Source of the DNA: Sulfurimonas sp. HSL3-7
GTDB taxonomy: Bacteria > Campylobacterota > Campylobacteria > Campylobacterales > Sulfurimonadaceae
NCBI RefSeq assembly: GCF_039645985.1
Contig: NZ_CP147919.1
Span: 1,674,001-1,738,000, forward strand
Direction of reading: 5' to 3'
DNA: 64,000 nucleotides
Part shown: one piece after another, positions 35,488 through 43,504 of the stretch
Layout: every line of letters begins with the position of its first letter
Position numbering within the stretch: position 1 is the first letter of the stretch
Made by a program: the position numbers and the translations under genes
The notes under the pieces: model-generated
Told to the model about the DNA's origin: nothing
What the model saw: the letters and a program-made list of their open reading frames with translations, nothing else
Database searches by the model: none

Positions 35488-37872
35488 ATGAAACGAAACA
35501 CATGGGGGATTTCTGCTTTTTTAGCGGGTGCCCTGACAATCTCAACTGCGTCTATGGCGTCGGCTTCTACAGGTTATGACCAGAATCCGCCATTCAAACT
35601 TAGCAAACTCAAAAGTGAAACGATTAACGTTGCCGGGAAAAAGGTAAAATCCTATAACCCTGTCAATGATGTCAACCTTTTTATCAACTATGAACTTGGT
35701 ATGCACTGTGTCGGCTTTGAAATGAGCTACTGCTGTGTTATCCCTCCATACAACTCGATCCAATCACAAGCGGTTAGATCGGGAACCAAAGGAGACCTTC
35801 CAAAGCTTCTCACACCAAACGATAATGTCAAGATGTATTACTACACCAAAGACAACTCGTACAGTGAAGGGAACAAGATGCGCTACTGGGGCGTCCTGAA
35901 AGATGTCGACGGCAACGGCCGCATGGACGATCCGGGCGACAACGTTGCCAACTATGTCTGGAAACACCTCTTTATCTATAAAGACCTTGAAGGGACTAAA
36001 CCGGCAGGTGCGACGAAAGAGAACCGTCTCTATGTCGGTAAAGACATCAAAGTACCTATCGATTCAGGCCCGACCGGAAAACACATCGCCGGCGGCTATC
36101 TTGAATACTCTGGAAAAGACGGCAGCAACGTTGTTTTCACCGATACCTTGGTACCGGCTGTTACAGACATTCCGCTTGTTCTGACAGCGTCACACCTTTG
36201 GGATGCACTGGGTCTTCCTCTCACTGCGTTTAATGACTCTACCCGTAGAGGTAGTATCCGTTCAGTGACCGAGAGAGACTTCCAACCTTTTCAAAAATCA
36301 ACTGTTCAACTTCATAATAACGAAGGCAAACCGCTGACAGACAAAAATGGCCAACTGATTGAGTATTTCGGTACCAACCCGGTTGATATCCCGAACTGTT
36401 ATGCTTGTCACTCCCGCCAGGGTAAAGCAGCAGAGATGGCGCGTGCCGAAGGTCTGACACAGTCGGACAAAGAGTACGCATACTGGAAAACCTACCCGGA
36501 TGAGAGTGAGTATATGGCACGCCTGAGTGAAGCTTCGATCAATATCCTTTCGCTTCATGATGCGCACCATGGTACGACCTTCCTCTCGGACTATAATGAC
36601 AAAGCCTCATCATCACGCCTTGGTAAGACAGGTGAGATCAACTGTGCCGACTGTCACGGTGACAATGTCTCGGGTAACCTCCAGGAGCCGCGTCCAGGTG
36701 CGACAGGGTACAAAACAGTCAAGGCAAAAACACTGACCGAAGCGATCCACAGTTTCCACCTTGCAATGGTACCGATGCCGGATGGCGGAAAACGTTCACA
36801 GGCTTGTCAATCGTGTCACCCGACACACTTCCAGGATCCTGCGATGAACGACGACTCCAACCCGTTCCGTGTGACTGACCGTTACGGCGAAGGCCGTTTC
36901 TCCAAAGGGGATATCCGTCAAAGCGGCGGTGGCTGTTACGTACGTCGTGACGCCCACTCCAACCCGGATGCCAAACCGCCTTTCTTCCTCAATGAGTACG
37001 GTAAATACCAGCTTAACGAGGTCTCTATGAAAGACGAACATGGCAAACCGGTTAAAGAGATGCGCGGTCTTTACTGTACAAACTGTCACACTAAAGTAGC
37101 GCAGAAGATGTACGAACTCGACGATCTTAAAGCGACACAAAAACTAGAGGGGAAATCTATCCGCGGCAACACGCTTAAAGAGATGATCAAAGCCGTTACA
37201 GATGGCGATGCGAAACGTTTCAACGCACTTGCCGACCCTAAAACCGACGGTAACAACGAAGTACTGAAATACTACTCTGAGCATAAGTCGGCGACACTGG
37301 TTAAAAACGTGGCAAAAGAGGGTCTTGACCTTAAACCGTGGAATCACCCTAAAGGCGGTGAAGTACCATACGCGGCAGCTTCCGGCGGTAACGACTGGTG
37401 GTTGAGTGCATCTGAGCCTCACTGTGCGGATTGTCACATCGCGCCGTTTGTCGAGAGCGAAGGTGGCCAATACTTCCCGATCGATCAGCCGAACAAACTG
37501 TCGCTGTATCGTTACTCTAAAGCACACGGCGACCTGGCATGTCAGACATGTCACGAATCGACGCACGGGCTTTACAGTACACGCTTCGACGGGCCTGAAC
37601 GTTCAGTTGATGTAACAACGCACGAGCAGGCACTGCAGTACAGCCCGGATGGCGAATATGCCGGACCGGTAACATGTGCTGCATGTCACAGTGTCAATGA
37701 CAAAGGTGTTCCGGTACAACTCACCGGTACCGCGTACGAGAAAGATTACTGGGCTTCTGTAACACTTGCACACTTCATGCGTTCAGGTGACCAGAAACTA
37801 TCGATCAAAGACCTTGTAAAGAAATATCCTTACAAAGAGTCTAACACTATCGTTAAAAAAGGATGGAAGTAA
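35488..37872 (+). CDS. secreted seven-haem c-type cytochrome
   Basis: A 794-residue protein with a signal peptide (about 1-27, ending SMASA) and seven CxxCH haem sites with first Cys at about 304, 386, 440, 530, 646, 685 and 730. The first 300 residues have no haem motif but a Cys-rich strand, GMHCVGFEMSYCCVIPPYNS (Cys74, Cys82, Cys83), after LFINYELG. It should act in periplasmic electron transfer. I do not recognise a named enzyme and the spacing is not that of nitrite, hydroxylamine or tetrathionate reductase families. The start is chosen for the AAGGAG nine bases upstream. It is a single-gene unit with its own promoter and a hairpin after the stop. Confidence 0.85.
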   Translation: MKRNTWGISAFLAGALTISTASMASASTGYDQNPPFKLSKLKSETINVAGKKVKSYNPVNDVNLFINYELGMHCVGFEMSYCCVIPPYNSIQSQAVRSGTKGDLPKLLTPNDNVKMYYYTKDNSYSEGNKMRYWGVLKDVDGNGRMDDPGDNVANYVWKHLFIYKDLEGTKPAGATKENRLYVGKDIKVPIDSGPTGKHIAGGYLEYSGKDGSNVVFTDTLVPAVTDIPLVLTASHLWDALGLPLTAFNDSTRRGSIRSVTERDFQPFQKSTVQLHNNEGKPLTDKNGQLIEYFGTNPVDIPNCYACHSRQGKAAEMARAEGLTQSDKEYAYWKTYPDESEYMARLSEASINILSLHDAHHGTTFLSDYNDKASSSRLGKTGEINCADCHGDNVSGNLQEPRPGATGYKTVKAKTLTEAIHSFHLAMVPMPDGGKRSQACQSCHPTHFQDPAMNDDSNPFRVTDRYGEGRFSKGDIRQSGGGCYVRRDAHSNPDAKPPFFLNEYGKYQLNEVSMKDEHGKPVKEMRGLYCTNCHTKVAQKMYELDDLKATQKLEGKSIRGNTLKEMIKAVTDGDAKRFNALADPKTDGNNEVLKYYSEHKSATLVKNVAKEGLDLKPWNHPKGGEVPYAAASGGNDWWLSASEPHCADCHIAPFVESEGGQYFPIDQPNKLSLYRYSKAHGDLACQTCHESTHGLYSTRFDGPERSVDVTTHEQALQYSPDGEYAGPVTCAACHSVNDKGVPVQLTGTAYEKDYWASVTLAHFMRSGDQKLSIKDLVKKYPYKESNTIVKKGWK

Positions 37873-37886
37873 TTCCTTCTTTCTCT

Positions 37887-37908
37887 GTTCAGGCCTTTCG
37901 GCCTGAAC
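37887..37908 (+). terminator. hairpin after the cytochrome gene
   Basis: GTTCAGGC and GCCTGAAC arms with a short CTTTCG loop region, 15 bp after the stop. The following bases are C/T mixed rather than a pure T run, so termination is likely but not certain. Confidence 0.55.
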
Positions 37909-38016
37909 ACCCTCTTCCCTAATCCCTGTTTCCGTAGCGGTCTCTGACACTCACCATTATTACGGAAAAGATGTAAACACTATTTTTTGTATTGTAAACC
38001 AGCTGTTTTATGATTT

Positions 38017-38048
38017 ACGATTTTTTTGCGATGATTACAACATAAAAT
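38017..38048 (+). promoter_or_regulatory. activator-type box plus -10 upstream of the decayed gene (box A)
   Basis: ACGATTTTTTTGCGA: RCGA elements at 38017 and 38028 (11 bp apart) enclose a T-tract, and a -10 TAAAAT starts at 38043, 26 bp from the box start. The same layout lies upstream of pchA and pchC. The reading frame at 38079 starts 62 bp from the box. Confidence 0.6.
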
Positions 38049-38078
38049 CTTCTGAATGAATTTTTATCGGAGATAGAT

Positions 38079-38398
38079 ATGTTACGCATAGAAATTTTTA
38101 CGGACTATGTCAAACACCAAAAAAGTCTCAAGGAGTATATTGAGATACGAACAACGATCCATGAACGGGGCGAGTTTGACGATGCGTCATTAAACAGGGC
38201 CGAAGAGAAGAACCCGATATTTACAAAGGAATGAATCGAACACTGGAAAAACTATACGAACGTAACATCGGTTTGACCATCGAATATCCCATCGATTTTA
38301 TCCGTCAGGTACTGAAGATGTAATGCAATACCTTGCCCCCTGTTCAGGTCTATGAAGAGTATAAACGCGTTCTTGATCACTACTATCATGATGTCTGA
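38079..38398 (+). pseudogene. decayed small gene in three frames
   Basis: A 51-codon frame with a ribosome site (CGGAGA) runs 38079-38234. It is overlapped by a second 30-codon frame (38231-38323) reading NRTLEKLYERNIGLTIEYPIDF..., and a third segment to 38398 reads PPVQVYEEYKRVLDHYYHDV before a stop. Protein-like composition continuing across frame changes suggests one gene of about 105 codons broken by small indels. I do not recognise the family. The alternative is two real mini-proteins. It lies behind box A, so it once belonged to, or still belongs to, the same regulon as the cresol genes. Confidence 0.4.
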
Positions 38399-38428
38399 CA
38401 CAATTATCTTTTATTTCTTTACACTTTT

Positions 38429-38460
38429 GCGATTTTTTTACGAGTTATTTTCTTTAAGAT
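38429..38460 (+). promoter_or_regulatory. activator-type box plus -10 upstream of pchA (box B)
   Basis: GCGATTTTTTTACGA: RCGA elements at 38429 and 38440, 11 bp apart, then a -10 TAAGAT at 38455-38460, again 26 bp from the box start. The pchA ATG lies 68 bp from the box. No separate -35 is visible; the box occupies that position. Confidence 0.65.
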
Positions 38461-38496
38461 AGATGCCGCACATTAATTATACAGGAGTATCAACTG

Positions 38497-39942
38497 ATGA
38501 AAGAGTATATGCCGTTTATCAATGGAAAGAACAAGCCCTCACACCCGGGAAAGGTAATCGACGATGTCAACCCTTCGACCGGAGAGGTCTTTGCCAAAGT
38601 GCATTTGGCAAGTAAAGAGGAGATCGAAGAGGCCATCAGTACGGCTTACGCGGCATCTAAGCTCTGGGCAAAAACAACGCCGAGAGAAAAAGAGGCGGTA
38701 CTTTTAAGAGCCGCCGATATTTTCGAGAGCCGCGAAGATGAGATCAGGACTATTCTGATGCGAGAAAGCGGTTCGGTCTATGCAAAAGCGATGTTTGAAA
38801 TCGCGCTCGTTGCTGACATTTTGCGTGTCGCTGCCGGGGAAGCCAGACGTGTTTTCGGCCAGACATTCACCTCCAACGATCCTGGTGTGTTCTCCTACAG
38901 CACACGCCGTCCATTAGGCGTTATCGCCGGGATATCGCCCTTTAATGCACCGATGATTCTAAGCACAAAGAAATTTGCCATGGCCATCGCTGCAGGCAAT
39001 GCATTTGTATTGAAGCCGTCAAGCCATACACCGGTCTGCGGTCTTGTTTTCGGTGAGATCTTTAAAGAAGCGGGTCTGCCGGACGGCGTTTTGAACATCA
39101 TCCCATGTTCAAGCGGCGACCTGGGAGAGACCTTTCAAACCGATCCGCGTATTGCCATGATCACCCTGACCGGTTCAACGCATGTCGGAAAATTGGTCGC
39201 GGCGTCGGCGGCGATGCACCTGAAGAGATGTACCGTTGAACTCGGCGGTAAGTCGCCGACCATCGTACTCGGGGACGCCGATGTTGATTATGCCGTCAAT
39301 ACCGCGATCTTCAGCACTTTTCTCCATCAGGGACAGATTTGCATGGCAGGTTCACGCATTATCGTCGAAGAGAATATCTATGATGCGTTTTGCGAAAAGT
39401 TTACTGCCAAGGTTAAAACGCTGAAAGTGGGCAATCCGGAAGACCCCACCACGATTATCGGGCCTCTTATCGAAGAGGCGCAATGCCACTTTATAGACGG
39501 ATTGATCGATGATGCAGTTGAGAAAGGGGCGACGCTGCTCTCCGGGCGCGAGCATGAAGCATGTTTTTATCAACCGACTGTTGTCGCCAATGTGACCGGA
39601 GAGATGCTGATCTTTCATGAAGAGGCCTTTGGCCCCGCTGCCGCGATCATCAAAGCACACGATATCGATCACATTATCGAACTTGCCAACAACAGCTTCT
39701 ACGGGCTCAGCTCATCACTTATTACCGATAATTTGAGTGCCGCATTGCAACTTTCCGAAGAGATCGAATCGGGTATGGTGCACATCAACGGGCCGACCAT
39801 CCAGGATGAAGCCCATATTCCGTTCGGAGGCGTCAAAGAGAGCGGCATGGGGCGCGAGGGAGGTCATTTTGCTATCGAAGAGATGACCGAACTAAAATGG
39901 GTAACCGTCGAAGCCGCAGGTAACAGGGACTACCCTTTTTAA
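38497..39942 (+). CDS. pchA: aromatic aldehyde dehydrogenase, probable 4-hydroxybenzaldehyde dehydrogenase
   Basis: A 481-residue NAD(P)-dependent aldehyde dehydrogenase of the benzaldehyde/vanillin/salicylaldehyde branch. Catalytic Cys282 lies in GQICMAGSR, the general-base Glu248 in VELGGKSP, the NAD-loop GSTHVG at 226-231 and Asn150 in ISPFNAP. In the cresol pathway this step converts 4-hydroxybenzaldehyde to 4-hydroxybenzoate. The substrate is inferred from the p-cresol methylhydroxylase genes 5 kb downstream and from the shared promoter box, in an order reminiscent of pchA-C-X-F in Pseudomonas putida. It is soluble, without signal peptide. Confidence 0.8.
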   Translation: MKEYMPFINGKNKPSHPGKVIDDVNPSTGEVFAKVHLASKEEIEEAISTAYAASKLWAKTTPREKEAVLLRAADIFESREDEIRTILMRESGSVYAKAMFEIALVADILRVAAGEARRVFGQTFTSNDPGVFSYSTRRPLGVIAGISPFNAPMILSTKKFAMAIAAGNAFVLKPSSHTPVCGLVFGEIFKEAGLPDGVLNIIPCSSGDLGETFQTDPRIAMITLTGSTHVGKLVAASAAMHLKRCTVELGGKSPTIVLGDADVDYAVNTAIFSTFLHQGQICMAGSRIIVEENIYDAFCEKFTAKVKTLKVGNPEDPTTIIGPLIEEAQCHFIDGLIDDAVEKGATLLSGREHEACFYQPTVVANVTGEMLIFHEEAFGPAAAIIKAHDIDHIIELANNSFYGLSSSLITDNLSAALQLSEEIESGMVHINGPTIQDEAHIPFGGVKESGMGREGGHFAIEEMTELKWVTVEAAGNRDYPF

Positions 39943-40011
39943 AATCCTGCCCCCTTTTGGGATCGAGCCTCTCTGGATCCTATTTAACTCTTTAACTGTA
40001 TAGGTTTCAAA

Positions 40012-40860
40012 ATGATCAATAAATTATCGGGTATCCCGATCAACAAAGCGTTGAAAAAATATATTTTTATTTTTATCGGGGCCTCTTCATTGGCCCTGGG
40101 CATTGTACTGTTTTTACTCCCAAATCACATCGTAGCCGGAGGAACACCCGGCATATCGATATTGTTAAACTACTTGACCGGTATTCCGGCGGGTATGCTG
40201 ATGTTTCTGATCAACATACCTCTCGTCTTGATGAGTATAAAATATATCAGCAAAGGGTTTGCGGTCCGAACCGTCTTTTCGATTGTCGTTTCATCTTCGA
40301 TGGTCGATTTTTTACGCGAATACATTCAGGTCGCCCCCTGGACGAACGATCCCATTTTGGGCAGTCTGTTCGGCGGCATCGCCATCGGCATAGGGCTCGG
40401 ATTTATCATCGCCGGCAATGCTTCGGCCGGAGGCCCATCTATTGTTGCAAGGTATATAGCGGATAAGATGGAATGGAGACAGAACAACGTCATTATCATA
40501 ATGGATGTGATGATCGTCCTGGCTGCCGGTATCGCTTTTGCAAGTATCGAGTACGCCCTGTTAAGCTTGATGAGCGTCTATGCAACAGGACGAAGTCTGG
40601 ACATGCTGATCTCGGGAAGGCCCTCGAAAAAAGTGGTCCATATCTTTTCAAAAAATGTCAGCCTCCTGCGTCACAATATCATTGAAAAGCTCGGAAGTGA
40701 AGACGTTGTGATGGAAGGGGTTGGATTCAATACGGGAGAGACCCGTAAAATTTTGATGCTTGTAGCCGAGAACAATACGATCCGTGTTTTGCGTAAAATC
40801 GTAAAAGAACATGATCAAGAAGGTTTTTTGGTGGTGATTGAAGCCTCGGAGCTTCATTAG
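40012..40860 (+). CDS. YitT family membrane protein with C-terminal DUF2179 domain
   Basis: A 282-residue protein: five to six transmembrane helices (about 15-195) with family stretches LPNHIVAGGTPGISILLNYLTGIPAG and GFIIAGNASAGGPSIVARY, then a cytoplasmic DUF2179 domain (about 200-280; GRPSKKVVHIFSK, EGVGFNTGETRKIL). YitT proteins are probably transporters or sensors of unknown substrate. It follows pchA by 69 bp without an own box, so it is probably co-transcribed. A role in aromatic uptake is possible but not shown. Confidence 0.85.
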   Translation: MINKLSGIPINKALKKYIFIFIGASSLALGIVLFLLPNHIVAGGTPGISILLNYLTGIPAGMLMFLINIPLVLMSIKYISKGFAVRTVFSIVVSSSMVDFLREYIQVAPWTNDPILGSLFGGIAIGIGLGFIIAGNASAGGPSIVARYIADKMEWRQNNVIIIMDVMIVLAAGIAFASIEYALLSLMSVYATGRSLDMLISGRPSKKVVHIFSKNVSLLRHNIIEKLGSEDVVMEGVGFNTGETRKILMLVAENNTIRVLRKIVKEHDQEGFLVVIEASELH

Positions 40861-40871
40861 AAAACCTGTCA

Positions 40872-40902
40872 ATCATACAGCACGACCGTCGTATGATCTT
40901 TT
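40872..40902. terminator. bidirectional hairpin between yitT-like gene and response regulator
   Basis: ATCATAC (40872-40878) pairs with GTATGAT (40891-40897), followed by CTTTT. It lies between two convergent genes. A further CACGAC/GTCGTG pair overlaps it. Confidence 0.45.
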
Positions 40903-40939
40903 GCTTTGTCGTGTATCGAGAAGCGGGTTTCGGCTCGCC

Positions 40940-41686
40940 CTACAGGGTGATCTTATACCCGATTTTAGAGTGACAGGTAATAAAATCTTTCGGCAGCTTT
41001 TGTCGAAGCCTGAACATCAATGAACGCAAAGCCCCCTCCCCCACAAGTTCACCGTCCCAGACAAAATCCTCGATCCGTTCCACCGTAACAATTTTGCCGA
41101 GATTTTTCATCAGAAGCTTGAGGAGTTTATTTTCTTTATCTTTTAATTTGAACGTTGCGCCGTTGAAAAGCAAAACAGAATTTTCATTATCATAAATATA
41201 TCCGTGACGCAGTGTAATAAAACGTTCACTGGCCTGTTGCTCAACGGCGAGCTTATTCTGCAGGGAGATATTTTCTGACTTGACATCGGTAATTTCAGAA
41301 GAGAGTTTTTGATTTTCGGAAAATGTTTTCAGGGCAATTTCAACAGCTGTTTTCAATTCGATCTCTTTAAACGGCTTGAGAATATAACCGTAGGGCTTGA
41401 TATTGATCGCCCTTTCAATCGTCTTGTTTTTGTCGTTAGCCGTTAAAAAGACGATGGGGGCGGAGAGGGTGCCTGAGATTGCTTCTGCAACGGCAATGCC
41501 GTCTTCTCTATCCTGGAGGGTGATATCCATCAGGATTAGATCGGGGTTTTTCGTCTTGGCTAGATGAAGCGCCCTCTCCCCGTTGGCAGCGATCCCCACC
41601 ACATCGTAATCAAAATGGATAAGTGTCTCTTTAATGTTCAAAGCAATGATACTTTCATCTTCGACAATTAAAATTTTTCTTTTCAA
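40940..41686 (-). CDS. response regulator, receiver plus OmpR/PhoB-type DNA-binding domain
   Basis: A 248-residue regulator. Residues 4-120 are a receiver domain (acidic pair Glu9-Asp10, phospho-acceptor Asp54 in LILMDIT, Thr in VFLTAND, Lys in YILKPF). A linker of about 45 residues looks coiled-coil, and residues 160-248 are a winged helix with KLKDKENKLLKLLMKN and SLMFRLRQKL. The start is the TTG overlapping the kinase stop (TTGA), with AAGGAAAGG just upstream; a longer frame into the kinase gene is unlikely. It is the natural candidate to bind the 11-bp spaced boxes at 38017, 38429 and 43105, since OmpR/PhoB-type proteins bind tandem half-sites of that period. Confidence 0.88.
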   Translation of the reverse strand: MKRKILIVEDESIIALNIKETLIHFDYDVVGIAANGERALHLAKTKNPDLILMDITLQDREDGIAVAEAISGTLSAPIVFLTANDKNKTIERAINIKPYGYILKPFKEIELKTAVEIALKTFSENQKLSSEITDVKSENISLQNKLAVEQQASERFITLRHGYIYDNENSVLLFNGATFKLKDKENKLLKLLMKNLGKIVTVERIEDFVWDGELVGEGALRSLMFRLRQKLPKDFITCHSKIGYKITL

Positions 41687-42999
41687 GCCTTTCCTTTTTG
41701 TTTCGGAATGAATGTAATAGCGCATTTGAAACCGTTTTCTGAGTCGGTCTCGATCTCGCCGTTTAACTGACATTCGGTAATCGTATTAATCAGCTGGCAT
41801 CCGAGTGATGTGGAGGTGCTGACTTTGTCACGGTTGATCCCGATGCCGTTGTCGTTGACACCGAACACAATCGATCCTTCTGCCCCGTTTTTAATAAAAA
41901 TATCAATTACACCGGTATCAGTATTTATAAAGGCGTGTTTGATAGCGTTTAAAAACAGCTCATGCACGATTAGGGCGACGAGAACTGCATAATCCATTGA
42001 CAAAAAGAGATCATCCGCCTCCAGACATACCGATATCTTTTTATTTTGAGCATACAGATCGATCATCGCCGATGAGAGCTGTTCGAGATGCGATCGCATG
42101 TTGATAGTTGCCAGGTCGCTGTTTTGGTAGAGCATTTCATGGACAAGAGCGATAGCGTAGATACGGCTTTGGCTTTTAGAGAGGGCATCTTTTACTTCCG
42201 AATTCGTCTCTCTTCGGCTCTGCATCTGAAGGAGTGAAGAGATCACTTCCAGATTGTTTTTGACGCGATGGTGTATCTCTTTGATAAGAACTTCTTTATC
42301 CTGAAGCGAGTTTTTCAACGCCATATTCTGCGCGGTAATAATTCTTCGTCTCTCTTTCTGCTCGGTTATATCCCGACCGAAGGCACAGATGAACTCTTTT
42401 TCACCGTTACGAAAGTAGTTCGTTGAGACGGAAACCGGCAAGGTACTGCCGTCTTTTCTCGTCTGCCTGCTCTCAAAACAGATAAACTGTTTCTGCTTGA
42501 TCTGCTCTAAAAATTTTTCCGTATTTTTATTGTAATCGGAATCGATATCGCTTAGTTTCATCTGTAACAGCTCTTCTTTGCTGTACCCCAACATTTTACA
42601 AGCCGCATCGTTGACGTAAAAGAAACGGGTGTCAAAGGTAAACCAATAAATCGCATCGGCACTGTTATCGAGGGCAAAGTTAAAAAGTTGAAGATTCTCT
42701 TTCTCTTTTTGCTGATATTTGGAAAGTTTGACCAGGGCATCTTCCGCGACCAGGGCCGTCCGTCTGAGAAGTACATAGAGAAAAAGTGCACTGAGAACAA
42801 AAAAGACAACCCCGAGTAAAAACGGCAGTCCGAAATTGTCATTTCCAGAATGAACCAGATTCATCGAGAGCCTGTCTACGATAGCAACGCCGAGCACCCC
42901 GGCAACAGCGAATCCCAATGCCTGAAGTTTGACCCGATTTTCATTTGATATTTTTAGGAGTGCGCTCTCTCGTCTGGGTATCAACAATCTTCCTCTCAT
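41683..42999 (-). CDS. sensor histidine kinase (PAS, HisKA_2-type)
   Basis: A 438-residue kinase with two transmembrane helices (about 27-46 and 58-78) and a very short periplasmic loop, a PAS domain (about 105-215; SADAIYWFTFDTRFFYVNDAACKMLGYS), and a HisKA_2 dimerisation box with EIHHRVKNNLEVISSLLQMQ (likely phospho-His244). A HATPase domain follows (NAIKHAFINTDTG, NDNGIGI). The short loop argues against direct periplasmic sensing; the PAS domain or the membrane helices may detect the signal. The ATG at 42999 lacks a clear ribosome site, so a TTG a few codons in is possible. It is divergent from pchC and coupled to the regulator. Confidence 0.88.
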   Translation of the reverse strand: MRGRLLIPRRESALLKISNENRVKLQALGFAVAGVLGVAIVDRLSMNLVHSGNDNFGLPFLLGVVFFVLSALFLYVLLRRTALVAEDALVKLSKYQQKEKENLQLFNFALDNSADAIYWFTFDTRFFYVNDAACKMLGYSKEELLQMKLSDIDSDYNKNTEKFLEQIKQKQFICFESRQTRKDGSTLPVSVSTNYFRNGEKEFICAFGRDITEQKERRRIITAQNMALKNSLQDKEVLIKEIHHRVKNNLEVISSLLQMQSRRETNSEVKDALSKSQSRIYAIALVHEMLYQNSDLATINMRSHLEQLSSAMIDLYAQNKKISVCLEADDLFLSMDYAVLVALIVHELFLNAIKHAFINTDTGVIDIFIKNGAEGSIVFGVNDNGIGINRDKVSTSTSLGCQLINTITECQLNGEIETDSENGFKCAITFIPKQKGKA

Positions 43000-43104
43000 T
43001 TTTAATCAATTTGTACACTTACATTGCATTATTTTACCTTATACGAAGCGTCAATCGTCAATTTTACGCTATTTAACGCCGAATTGTCCCATTACGCTTT
43101 AGAT

Positions 43105-43136
43105 GCGATTTTTATGCGATTTTTTTATTTTATATT
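43105..43136 (+). promoter_or_regulatory. activator-type box plus -10 upstream of pchC (box C)
   Basis: Two tandem ATGCGATTTTT units (43103-43113 and 43114-43124) give GCGA elements at 43105 and 43116, 11 bp apart. A -10 TATATT lies at 43131-43136, 26 bp from the first GCGA, the same spacing as boxes A and B. The pchC ATG is 62 bp from the box and has AGGAGG at 43157-43162. Confidence 0.68.
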
Positions 43137-43166
43137 TGTTTTGTTCAAAATTTACCAGGAGGTTAC

Positions 43167-43493
43167 ATGAAGAAGTTGGCTTTAGGTCTATTATTGGTGA
43201 CACCTTCCATCTTTGCGGTGGAATTAGGGAAAAACTTTGCATTTAAGAATGGAGAGCATGCCTACCAGAAGGTATGTGCCCACTGTCATACACTAAAAAC
43301 CGCCCCCCATACGATATTTACAAAAATGGATGATCAAGCAGGGATCGAAGCACGGGCGAAGGGGATTATGTACACCGTCAGACATGGAAGTAACGCAATG
43401 CCTGCTTTTAGAAAATCAGAGATCGATGATGCGGTATTGAAGGATTTGGCAACAAAACTGGCCGACGGCACAATCACTTTAACAGAAAAATAG
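43167..43493 (+). CDS. pchC: p-cresol methylhydroxylase cytochrome c subunit
   Basis: A 108-residue class I-type cytochrome c: signal peptide (about 1-17, ending SIFA), haem site CAHCH (Cys37, Cys40, His41) and the axial Met in NAMPAF (Met78). Size and the spacing from haem site to NAMPAF match the cytochrome subunit of the Pseudomonas enzyme, where it accepts electrons from the FAD of the flavoprotein subunit. The pchF-like gene two places downstream supports this. It would act in the periplasm and hand electrons to the respiratory chain. Confidence 0.85.
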   Translation: MKKLALGLLLVTPSIFAVELGKNFAFKNGEHAYQKVCAHCHTLKTAPHTIFTKMDDQAGIEARAKGIMYTVRHGSNAMPAFRKSEIDDAVLKDLATKLADGTITLTEK

Positions 43494-43504
43494 GGAGAGA
43501 ACAG

